Shown piece after piece: positions 53,812 to 63,226 of a stretch of DNA of 64,000 nt. Within the stretch, counting starts at the first letter, position 1, and each line of letters begins with the position of its first letter. Source of the stretch: Campanula takesimana (lineage: Eukaryota; Streptophyta; Magnoliopsida; Asterales; Campanulaceae); NCBI GenBank assembly GCA_026119855.1, contig JAOWBW010000762.1, forward strand, positions 124,001 to 188,000, given 5' to 3'. The position numbers and the translations under genes were made by a program. A model generated the notes under the pieces. The model made no database searches, was not told the origin of the DNA, and worked only from the letters and a program-made list of their open reading frames with translations.

Positions 53812-56800
53812 ATGGCACCAAAGAAATCGATCGATCTTGCTTCTTCTTCTACATCTTCCAAACCTTCGAAGCCTGATATGGTATGAATTTCTGAACCCTA
53901 ACTCAGTTTATTTCATTTGTCCGCCATTGTTGAAGCTTAAAAGCTTGTTCATCTTCCTTTGATCTTTATATGCTTTTTCTTCGAATTTTTGGTTGGCCCG
54001 AACTCGCATTGTCCTATATATACTGATTGATTACTTTATTTCATGATTTGTGTTCAATTTTGAGCAAAATCAATTTTTGGGTTATTTGGTGTTCTTGCGC
54101 ATATTTGCAGATTCTGGGTTCTAGTGTTGTTATTTGCCTTAGCTTATTTAGAACTTTGTTAGAATCTGCCCTTTGTGATCGTTTTGGTATATTTTTTTCA
54201 TATTTTGGTTAAGATTTTTTTTTGCATATTCATACTCTGTTCTTCGTGTTCTTCGTGCATTCAAACTCTTTTTTAAAATTTTTCCCTCTTTGATCCATTT
54301 TATCTTTACTGTTCACTCATTTTTTTATTTTTTATTTTTGTTTTTACATTTTTACCCTTACTCTCCTTGAACCGCATGTTTTCATTGTTAGGATTCCTTG
54401 TTAAAGTTTATAAGACTTAATCAAACCGCGGTTTGCTTAAGGATTCAAACTATCATTCTTTAAGCTATTTCTGACTTAGAATATTTTTTTCAGGATCCTT
54501 CAAATTTTGTACCCGGCTCTAGGATACTAGAAGAGGAAGTTAAACAAGATGCAGTTGGAAGGAAGCTTCTCTAACTTCTGAGTGATGCGAAGCTGCTCCC
54601 TCTGTTTCTTATGGATGAACCGCAGTTTGTTACAATTATATGTGCTGAATTTTTTGAGAATGGGATCTCCACAAATGCTGCCTTGCTGGATGTAAGAGGA
54701 AAACCGATAAGGGATCTGGAAACCGGAGAAGTGAAATTTGAAGATGCTATCAAGTCCACGATTTGTGGCAAGCCTGTGGTCCTAACCGCTTCCAAGATCG
54801 CAGTTCTAGCTGGTCTTGAGAACTCTGGAGTTATGGGGATCAAACCGGAACTTCTGAGCAATACAACTATGGAATTAATTGGAGTTAATTCTTTCTCCAC
54901 CAAGAATTCCTCCAAAAAGGACTTTGGAGAAGTGATGGCTCATCTATGTGAATTGGTTGATTCTGGAGTCATGTGCAAAAATGGAAACCACAATAACTTT
55001 ACAAGTGAACAGTATGCTTACTGCGTGGCAATTCTTAAAGGGAAGAAACTGCACTGGCCCAAGGTTGTGATGAAGGAGATCATCAATGCCCTAAACCGCC
55101 TCCATGCTGCTAAAGCCGCTGGAAAATCCAAGATCAGAACTCACTGCAGGTTGCTGACTAAGTTCCTGCACCAAGATACTGACATTTTCAAGTTCTCTGC
55201 TGACAACAAAGACTATTGGTTGGATCCAATTGAGAAATCTATTTTTGGCTTATCAAAACTTGATGCCTTCAGAACCGCATTTGGATGGCGGTATGCTCAG
55301 GCAGTTTGGAATGAGGACCCTCTTCCTGAAGCCGAACGTGGACCATTTCCTGAGGCTCGGCTCAACAAGTCTGGGAAACCGTATGCTGGTGCCATTGCTG
55401 ATCAGGCCCATGCTACGATGTTAAGGAATGAAGGTCAAACTTCTACTTTAAAACGATTGGGGTTAAGTCAGTTAGCTCAGACCGCGGTACAGGCTGAGGG
55501 GGAGCCTGCAGTTCGGTCTAAACCTGCGGCTCGTCCCAAGGAAACCGCTGATCCAAGGAAGAGAAAGGGAAACGCTCAAATCCCTTCAATTATTACAAAA
55601 GCAGACTTATCCAAACCGCCCCCTAAACCCTCATCCAAACCGTCATCAAAACCTTCCTTCAACCTCTTTTCCCCCTATCAGACTATCACCTACTCTCTCC
55701 AAACCTATCACTTCTAAACCCTCAATTCCCAAACCTCAAATTAAACCTCTCTCTCCATTACATCAAAATGTGGAGAAATCCCTTAACTTTGCTATGGATG
55801 CCTCCTCTCTCAAAGCTGCCAAAGCAAAATCCATTCCAGAACTCATTCTTTCACCTCATCTTTTCCTTCCTATCTCCTCTCCTCCTAAACCTTCAACCTC
55901 TAAACCGCCCTCTGTTCAGTTCTCTGAAGAACAGTTGGCTGAGATTTATAAAGCCTTTCCCAACCTTAAACCTTCTAATCAAACCGAGCCTGAGCAGACC
56001 GAAGAGTCTGAGGCTGCGGTTCGACCTGAGCAGACCGAAGTGTCTGAGGTTGTGGTACAGCCTAAGCAAACTGAAGAATTTGAGGCTGCGGCTATGCCTG
56101 AGCAGACTGATACGTCTGAGGCACTTGGTGAACCTGAGCAAGACATTGAAATCCTTGAGGTTCAACCGCCAAAGAAGAAAAGAAAGTTGGTGAAGAAAAG
56201 TGATTTTGTGGAACATTGGCAGTCAAGGCCACCAGGAGCAGTAGACTTCAGTGAGGCTGACTACAAAAGAGATCACTCACCTCTTGAAGGTGCTTTTGCA
56301 AAAGAATTAAGAGAAAGAGATGAGATGAGAAAGGCAGGTATTGACCCAATGATGGTTGAAGTCTCCCCTCCTTCAATTCAAAGAAAACTGGACTTTAACT
56401 CTCCTGATCACACTCCCTCTCCAGTTCAATCATCTCCGGCTCAACCAGGTTCCAGTACTTCATCTCCAGATCTTCCTTATGCTTTAACGACGGTTTTTCC
56501 ATCTCCAGTTAAACCATCTACGTCGGTCCAACCGATGGCTCTGTCTTCAGTTTCACCATCTGCTCCGCCATCGGTTTCAATCATAAAACCGAAGACAAAG
56601 AAAAGAAGAAATGCTGCTGATTTAGCAAGATATCTGAAGCGGTTCAAGACTGAAACCTCTAGGGAAAGAAGGACTGGAGACCATGCTCGTGCCGCCGCCA
56701 AAGCCGAAGACATATTCTTGAAGGCTGGCCGCCCTAATCCTTATGCTATTTTTCCCAAGGATGAGATGGAAGCAGCAGTTGAGAATATAATTCTTTCAGT

Positions 56801-57854
56801 TGCAGAACAGTTGATGGGAGAGATTGCCTATCAGGTACTCATGGATCCCACTCTTGCCTCCCAATTCTTTCTATTCTTTAATTGTTTTTGCATTCCCAAT
56901 CTCTATAAAATATTCATTGTGCCTTCTCCTTCCATCTTTCTCTATGATGACTATATGAGATATGATGCCCCTCCTCCTCCTCCTCAAACCAAAATTATTC
57001 CTTATTATTTTTCCCTTCCTTTTGATCCCATAGAATTTGAAACCGCCATTAGGGTGTCTATGGGTGAAACTTTAGAAGAGGCAAACATTCTTTTAAAAGA
57101 CAAAGCCAAAATGCCTTCCTCATCCCATCAGTCTGATGATGCCATCCCAATTTCTAATGATGATACTGCTAGTGATGAGCACATCCCTGACTACACTCCA
57201 TCTGATGAACCTCCTCCTTCATTTTCCTCCTATCCTATCTTACCTCTTCATGCTTCAACCGCCGATTTAATAGATGCGGTTAGGAATATTCAAGTTCATC
57301 AGTAAACCGCTTCCTCTCGGTTTGACACTCATCTCCTCACTATACAAACTGATCTTGATGCCATTAAGGGGGAGAGAGTGAATCAGAGATTTGATGATAG
57401 ATCAAGACAACAACAACTAGATGAGAGATTGAACTTCATTCTGGAAAATCAACTGGCTCTTCAAGATCTTGTCAGAACCAACAATGATCTTTGCAACTTA
57501 AAGTTTCAAGCCGTTGATGCAACACTTCAATCTGTTGTTGAGAAACTTGACATTTTGGCCCAGCATGCGTTTGATTCTTCTGAGCTTATCCTGCATAGAA
57601 CCGGGAAACTTGTCAAGCAAGCCGCTGCAATTGAATTAAAGATTGATAAACCGACTGAAGTTCAGCTTTGTGCAGCTGACTTTGTTTTTGAAGCCACCCG
57701 TGGCTCCGGTTCTAGGAATGATGATCAAACCGCCCCTGCTGTTAATGCTCAAGCCGCAGAAGAACAAGCTGCTCCAGACGCTCAAACCGATCAGAACCAA
57801 ACCGCAGATGATGCTGCTGCTGCAAGGGGTTCTGTTGCAGATGAAGTAGACTAG
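53812..57854 (+). pseudogene. SIRE downstream (env-like) gene of F, apparently spliced, with nuclear signals
   Basis: Exon 1 (53812-53880) encodes MAPKKSIDLASSSTSSKPSK plus three residues and ends at ATG|GTATGA. Exon 2 starts after TTTTTTTCAG at 54494 in the same phase. It is open to 57854 except for TAA at 54572-54574, a frameshift near 55670 in a T/C run, and TAA at 57303-57305. Exon 2 encodes about 1100 residues. There is a globular N-terminal part (FVTIICAEFFENGISTNAAL, TSEQYAYCVAILKGKKLHW), a Ser/Pro/Lys-rich middle, an SV40-like basic signal PPKKKRKLVKK (56168-56200), a second basic patch KPKTKKRR (about 56587), and a coiled-coil C-terminus (57378-57600). I see no signal peptide or clear fusion peptide. 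SIRE elements are known to carry an env-like frame here; this copy looks nuclear rather than envelope-like. Confidence 0.6.
53881..54493 (+). other. Candidate intron in the downstream gene of F
   Basis: The 613-bp stretch begins GTATGA and ends TTTTTTTCAG. It is T-rich and full of stops, and joining its flanks keeps one reading frame for 26 codons before the first stop in exon 2. It has few AACCGC words compared with the exons around it. Confidence 0.6.
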
Positions 57855-58310
57855 ATTTTATTTCTTAGTCTTTCTTTTTGATGTCTCTTGTAAGTCATAC
57901 ATTGTAAGTTAATATCCTTTATGATTGAATTATAATGAGAATGACTGCATAGCATTCTGTTTCCAAAACTTTGTTTATTCAAACTGCTTGTTTGTGAAAC
58001 AATGCTTGCATTTCTTAAAACCTCATGCACTAAATTTATCATGAAAATACCTTTTAGTGCATTGTGTTTTAAACATTCAGTTTAAACATGCATTTCTGAT
58101 TCTCAAAATCATATCATTCTGTATGCATCTGAATGTATTTCTTTTCTATCTTTTCTTCATTTCCTTTGTTTTTGATAGATTAGAAATCTATGATCTAGCA
58201 TAGTGTGTGCATTGACTTGGGACATGCAATTTCATGAAATTTATTTCGGACATGTTCTTACCAAGTACAATGTTTTGCTATTATCATAGTGTGGTAATGG
58301 CATCAATCAA
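57855..58310 (+). other. 3' untranslated region of F
   Basis: This noncoding stretch between the extra gene and the polypurine tract is AT-rich. Its last 120 bases match the same place in B. No gene is seen. Confidence 0.6.
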
Positions 58311-58322
58311 ATAGGGGGAGAT
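58311..58322 (+). other. Polypurine tract of element F
   Basis: ATAGGGGGAGAT directly precedes the LTR start TGTTAGG. A second, similar tract AAGGGGGAGAGAG lies inside the extra gene at 57366-57378. Confidence 0.85.
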
Positions 58323-59785
58323 TGTTAGGATTCATTGTTTGTACACCCACCTTGATTTGATTGATCCATGCCACGTGTCTTTTTATGGACTTTAGGACCG
58401 CATGTAATGAAGTTCTACTTCAATTTTTAGATAAGTCCATTTCTAGATTTTTGATTGTCCAAGCTGAGTATAGTTCGGTTTTATACCTTAGCGGTTTAGT
58501 GCTTCAAGCCGTCATCTTGAGACCGCCAGCATGGAGCCCTTCAATTTTCATAAAACTGCAGTTTGCATGTTTGATGAAACCGCCCATCAAGATCATTCTT
58601 CAAACCGCCCCTATGCTTGGTGAAACCGCAGAGCAGTTATTGAAGAATTAAAGATATGTCATTTATTCCTTAGACAAACATTCCCTTTTTAACCGTAAAA
58701 GGATGTTGTTATGTCATGTCAAAATAACTCTAAGTTAACTTGGAGTTTCTGCAAGGAATGTCGGTTTGTCTATCAGTTTGAATTGTTTACCGTTAGTCCT
58801 TTCTGCAAAAAATGACAAATGTCAGGTAGTGGTGCAACAACTACCTAGGACTACAAGACAAAACCAAGGACGAAAATGACAGCTCAACCAATGGGATTTC
58901 GACAGCACTGTACCCTTCAGATTTGATTCAAATCTTTACCCAACGGTCACAAGGGTGCTCTGCCTATAAATAGCCTCCATTATTCAACAATGAAGGTTGC
59001 TGAGCTTCAAGAGATTCATTCCCAAGTGTTCAAGTTTGCTTTGAAGATTCAAACTCAGATATTCATATCTTCAAACCATCTCCATTGCAAACCCAGTTTT
59101 CTTCATCAAAGCTTCAAGCCTAACAACCTTTCATATTCAGCCTTTACACCAAAAGACTTCCATTTGCTCAACCATCATTTAGATACTTAGATCATTTGAT
59201 TTATTTTCACACACACACCCGATTTATATGATCACATAGATTATATACTTCAAAAACACCGGTTGTTATTATAGCTTAGGTTAGACTTAATGTTTAGAGT
59301 TTAGATTCATCTTGTAAAACCTCCTCTAAATTAATACAAGTCTAGTAGCTATTAGAAAATCCTAGACTAACCATCTAGGTAGAGGACGTAGTTCATTTAA
59401 GAACGAACCTCTTCAATTTATGTGTTTGATTTTTATTTTCTGTCTTGATATTTATCTTTCTTGTTTGTGGTCTTTAACTTGTCTCCTTATACGAAATGAC
59501 TTGAAAGATGAATTGTGTTTTCCTTTGAACTTTAAGTTTAACTATTCAGTTGCATCATAGTGTTTTCTCAACCTGAGTCAAACCTCCCAACTCTTTAACT
59601 AAGCTATTTGGCCAAACCGCAAACTCCGCTGTGCATTTTATCAGTTCGGCTCTTGTGCTTTGAACCGCAGTTGGCCAAACTGATAAGTACTCGGTTGATT
59701 TTAAGGGTATTTTCGAAAACGTTTTGGACCGCTATTCACCCCCCCTCTAGCGGTTCTATACCCTTATTGCCCTCTGGGACCAATA
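58323..59785 (+). repeat. 3' LTR of element F
   Basis: The 1463-bp LTR runs from TGTTAGGATTCATTG to GGGACCAATA (CA decayed to TA). TATA box TATAAATA is at 58965-58972. Between 58395 and 58790 are many CCGC/GCGG words (GGACCGCATG, AGCGGTTTAG, GAGACCGCCAG, GAAACCGCCC, CAAACCGCCC, GAAACCGCAG), 180-570 bp upstream of the TATA box. The open frame at 58990-59190 is LTR sequence and is unlikely to be a gene. Confidence 0.9.
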
Positions 59786-60311
59786 GTATTCTTCGGTTCA
59801 TTCACGGTACTATTGATCTCGGTCTCCCAATTTCCATATCCGGGCTTACTCAGATGCTGATTGGGCGGGCGATCCTGATGATCGCCGATCCACCACTGGT
59901 GCATGCATTTTTATCGGGTCTAATATTGTTTCTTGGATGGCAAAGAAACAATCTACAGTGTCACGTTCCAGTAGTGAAGCCGAATATCGAGCTCTAGCTA
60001 CAACGACTGCTGAACTACGATGGTTCTCGTATCTGTTTCGTGAACTTCAGCTCCCTTTTTCATCACCATCCATGTTCTGCGATAATCTTTCGGCCCTCCA
60101 TATGGCCCGTAACCCAGTTTTCCATGCTCGCACTCGACACATTGAGATTGACTATCACTTTATTCGTGAACTAGTCACTCGCAGTTTTCTCACGCTTCAT
60201 TACGTGTCTACTGATGATCAGCTTGCCGACATTTTTACTAAAGGTCTTCCTAAACCACGCTTTCAGGCATTGTCTGTCAAGCTGCGTCTTCCCTACGGAC
60301 GTCTTGCTTGA
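59786..60311 (+). pseudogene. pol: RNase H C-terminus of Ale-like element D
   Basis: Coding of D resumes with ILRFIHGTIDLGLPISIS. A one-base shift near 59843 then leads to YSDADWAGDPDDRRSTTGAC, SWMAKKQSTVSRSSSEAEYRALA, MFCDNLSALHMARNP, RTRHIEIDYHFIREL and the end QLADIFTKGLPKPRF, closing at TGA 60309-60311. The reverse transcriptase expected before it is missing. Confidence 0.87.
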
Positions 60312-60551
60312 GGGGGAGTATTAGAAAAAAATTTCCCCTATGGTTTACAGTGCAGATTTGTTTGGTGTGCCATTGTTGACAAAGGCGTAAGTGCAGATTC
60401 GTTAGGTGTGCCATTGTTGAAAAAGTTGTATAAAGAATATTGCTAGAATAGTGGTAAAAAGTCCTAGTCTACCTAAAATGGGTTCACACAGCCTTTGTAA
60501 TCTATATATTGTATTCGTCTGTGAATGGAAAAAGTGCGGTGGAAAATTTCT
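60312..60551 (+). repeat. Polypurine tract and 3' LTR of element D, truncated
   Basis: GGGGGAG (60312-60318) precedes TATTAGAAAAAAATTTCCCC. The LTR matches 26327-26560 with a 6-bp deletion and a few changes, then stops at GAAAATTTCT, about 40 bp before its expected end. Segment X copy 2 follows directly. Confidence 0.85.
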
Positions 60552-61067
60552 CCAAAATTTATTATTCCAATGATTGAACGTATTCAATACTCACAAGTAC
60601 CAGGTATGTTTGTTCTTATTTATTATAGGAATCTTTGTCGTTTGACATTCCATAATTGTTCAAGGGTACTTGTGCAATTATTTTTCCCTCGTTTTTTCGT
60701 TTTTCAAAAATTTTATTTTCTGATGATATATCTCTTGCACCCCAAACTTACACCAAAACAGATGTTTTTGGAATTTGTGCAAAAATTAATCAAAATTGCT
60801 CATACACTTATAGGGAAAGTGGAGCAGTTTTTCTTTACCCAATATGTCATATCTAGTGTACTTTGGGTCTTTCAACCATTAAATAGCCATCATTTCATAA
60901 AAACCCCTCATTAATGGTTGTCATTTCCAAGTCAATCACCATAAATGCTAGTCTCTTCATCTTCCATTTTTTTCTAGAAAACCTACCCTATATATTTTAA
61001 CCTAACCCCTTCCCATTTCCTTTTTAATCATTTCTCCTACAAAAAGCCTACTCTTTCTCTCTCTCTC
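60552..61067 (+). repeat. Segment X, copy 2, and its continuation
   Basis: It is a near-identical copy of 25888-26326 beginning at the same base. It continues past the point where D interrupts copy 1 (CCTACCCTATAT) for another 75 bp, ending in a CT microsatellite (61051-61067) into which H inserted. The exon-like start and GTATGTT donor (60604) are conserved. Confidence 0.6.
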
Positions 61068-63177
61068 TGTCGCGACCCCGGACCCTGCGGGCCCGAGACC
61101 GCGATCTGGACGTCGACTCTAAAACCGAAACTGTGAAATACCGAAGTTAAAATTTCCATTTGATACCAAAAGGTAATGATCCAAAGTTTTACAAAACCAA
61201 GTTTGATAAAAATCAATTACAACTATCATAAACTTCCACAAGTTTATGCCCAACAAAATACAAAATATACACAAATCCTAATGACGTCAATGTTTGGTAC
61301 AAATACCCCAAAATGGTTACACATTTACATAATGTAAACCAACCTATATCAACCTTCCCCAAAAGAATGTATCCACACTCGACGTCCTCTTTCTCGTGAT
61401 CAGCGAGACTAATCCTTAGCACCTGGGGGGGTTAAGGAAAAACAAAGATAAAAGAAAGGGGGTGAGATAAATCTCAATAAGTTACTAATGCAACTACACG
61501 ACATGCTATGATGCAAGAAGCAATAAGCAATAAGAAATATCACATAGCACATAGCATTTATCACATAACAGATAGCAGCGGAAATAAACACATAACAAAG
61601 GATATAGCCAAGGTTTTCCAAACCGGAACATCCAAATAAAGGATCGCTGCGCAGCTTCAATAATCAACAATCATCATCTTCATCATAGCATGAAAGCCGA
61701 AGAGAGAACCCCGGTACCGGAACCAATAACCATAAAAGTGTCACAAAGGACAAGGACCATGACACAAAGTCATGCCCGCTAGCTAGATACATTCACAAAG
61801 GAACGCTAACTTGACTTTTCCAAGGCCAATCTGGAAAAGGGGTAAAGAAGGGGGCAAAACAATGGTCAACATTATAATGGACTTGGCTTTGCCATTATAA
61901 TCTTTCCCATCGCCCGATGCAACAAATATGCCAGCTGGGCTTCCAAATAAATGCTAAGTAATAATAATTTAGCATGAATGAACAACTTAAGGTTCCAAAG
62001 TAGGGAACCAATCCAATTAAATTACCACAAAGGTAAACCAATCCAAACCGCACAACAAAGATGCCCAACATTACCAAAACGGTACTTAAATAAATTTCAC
62101 ATCATATTTATTCACAAAAGAATCAAATCCACACAATAAAGTGTTCCACGGTGTTATCTTAAGTTGATTAGAAGGATTAAACCTAAACTAGTTAAGCCAT
62201 TTAGTTTAAACAAGCAAAAAGGTCAAATTCCTGGAACAGGGGGCGGGCGGTCGCCTGGGCATAGGCAGGCGCGCGCTTGAATTGACAGAAGGTCAGGCGC
62301 TAGAAAGAGTGGGAGTAGGCGGGCGCCTGGGCAAGGGCAGGCGGGCGCCTGGTCTACGGGCTGGGAAGAAATCTCAGCTGGGTTCATCAAAATGCATAAC
62401 CATTTCCTCACAATTTTCATAACACTCAAAATCAATCCTCCCAACAAGATTTCTAAGGTACCCAAACATCATTTAACTAGAAAGGGGATCTTAACAACAC
62501 TTTTTATCAATCAAATTCAAGAATCAAAACCAACATTCAAGTTTCACCATTTTTACCCAAAAACTCAAATAAAATCCCAAATCAATTCTAAACTCAACCA
62601 AACTTCAAATATAACAACAAAAGCATTATATGAACATGATATGAACATTTTAGCATAAAGATGGGGGGAAAGTAACTTACTTGATAAATATCAAAGTTGA
62701 CGGAATTCAATTCTTTTTGGTTCTACGCGATCCTATCGACGATCTAAACAAGGTTCATGATTTAAGAAATGAATGATAACAAGAAGAAGATGAAGAAAAA
62801 GAAGAGAGAAGGAAGAGAATGAGAAACTTACCCAAAGCTAGAGAGAGGGAGAGAGTTGGCTGGGAAGAGAGAGGGGAGAGTGAGGGAGAAGGTGAGGGAG
62901 GTGAGGGGAGTAGGGGGAAATAATTTAAAATGTTACACTAAGGCCCCTTCCCTTTCTACTAACACAATTACTTACACTCCCGACTAACAATTAAGACTCA
63001 ACACTTCCACACTAGCCCAAATAACTCGAATAAAATGCTAGGCATAATTATTATAACACATAAATTGCACACATAATTAATTAAATAAATAATAATTTAA
63101 ATAAACAATTAAGCAAATAATTAAATAATAATCATTTAATTACTAATAAAATAGAGCCTAGATTTCGGGTCGTGACA
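61068..63177 (-). repeat. 3' LTR of element H
   Basis: The 2110-bp LTR runs from TGTCGCGACC to GTCGTGACA. The first 670 bp are almost the same as in A. The middle (about 61740-62660) resembles solo LTR G more than A, including AACCTAAACTAGTTAAGCC. The last 500 bp again resemble A. Confidence 0.9.
62240..62352. promoter_or_regulatory. CAGGCGGGCGCCTGG motif array in the LTR of H
   Basis: AGGCGGGCGCCTGG is at 62317-62330 and CAGGCGGGCGCCTGG at 62338-62352. Decayed copies GGGCGGTCGCCTGGG (62244) and GGCAGGCGCGCGCTTG (62264) are also present. The position corresponds to the array of A, but the motif is that of G and of copia element E2. Confidence 0.6.
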
Positions 63178-63193
63178 TTCACTTCCCCTTAAA
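63178..63193 (-). other. Polypurine tract of element H
   Basis: On the minus strand AAGGGGAAGTGAA precedes the 3' LTR, one base different from that of A. Confidence 0.8.
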
Positions 63194-63226
63194 GAAAATT
63201 CGACCCGAATTTTAACGAGACTCACC

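Larger units (their letters stand above)
51875..59785 (+). mobile_element. SIRE-type element F, 3' part
   Basis: It includes the end of pol, an AACCGC-rich spacer with a candidate internal promoter, a long extra gene, the polypurine tract and a complete 3' LTR. Right of 59785 the RNase H of D resumes; GTATT (59786-59790) is the presumed target duplication, whose partner went in the deletion at 38643/38644. Confidence 0.88.

Noticed and set aside
53812..57854. A functional viral-type envelope protein in F
   Set aside because: I see no signal peptide, fusion peptide or convincing transmembrane anchor; nuclear signals and coiled coil argue against it. The hydrophobic run near 56865-56950 may be a second intron read through.
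58990..59190. 66-codon open frame in the LTR of F as a gene
   Set aside because: It lies just downstream of the LTR TATA box in the transcript leader; the counterpart in C is not open in a similar way.
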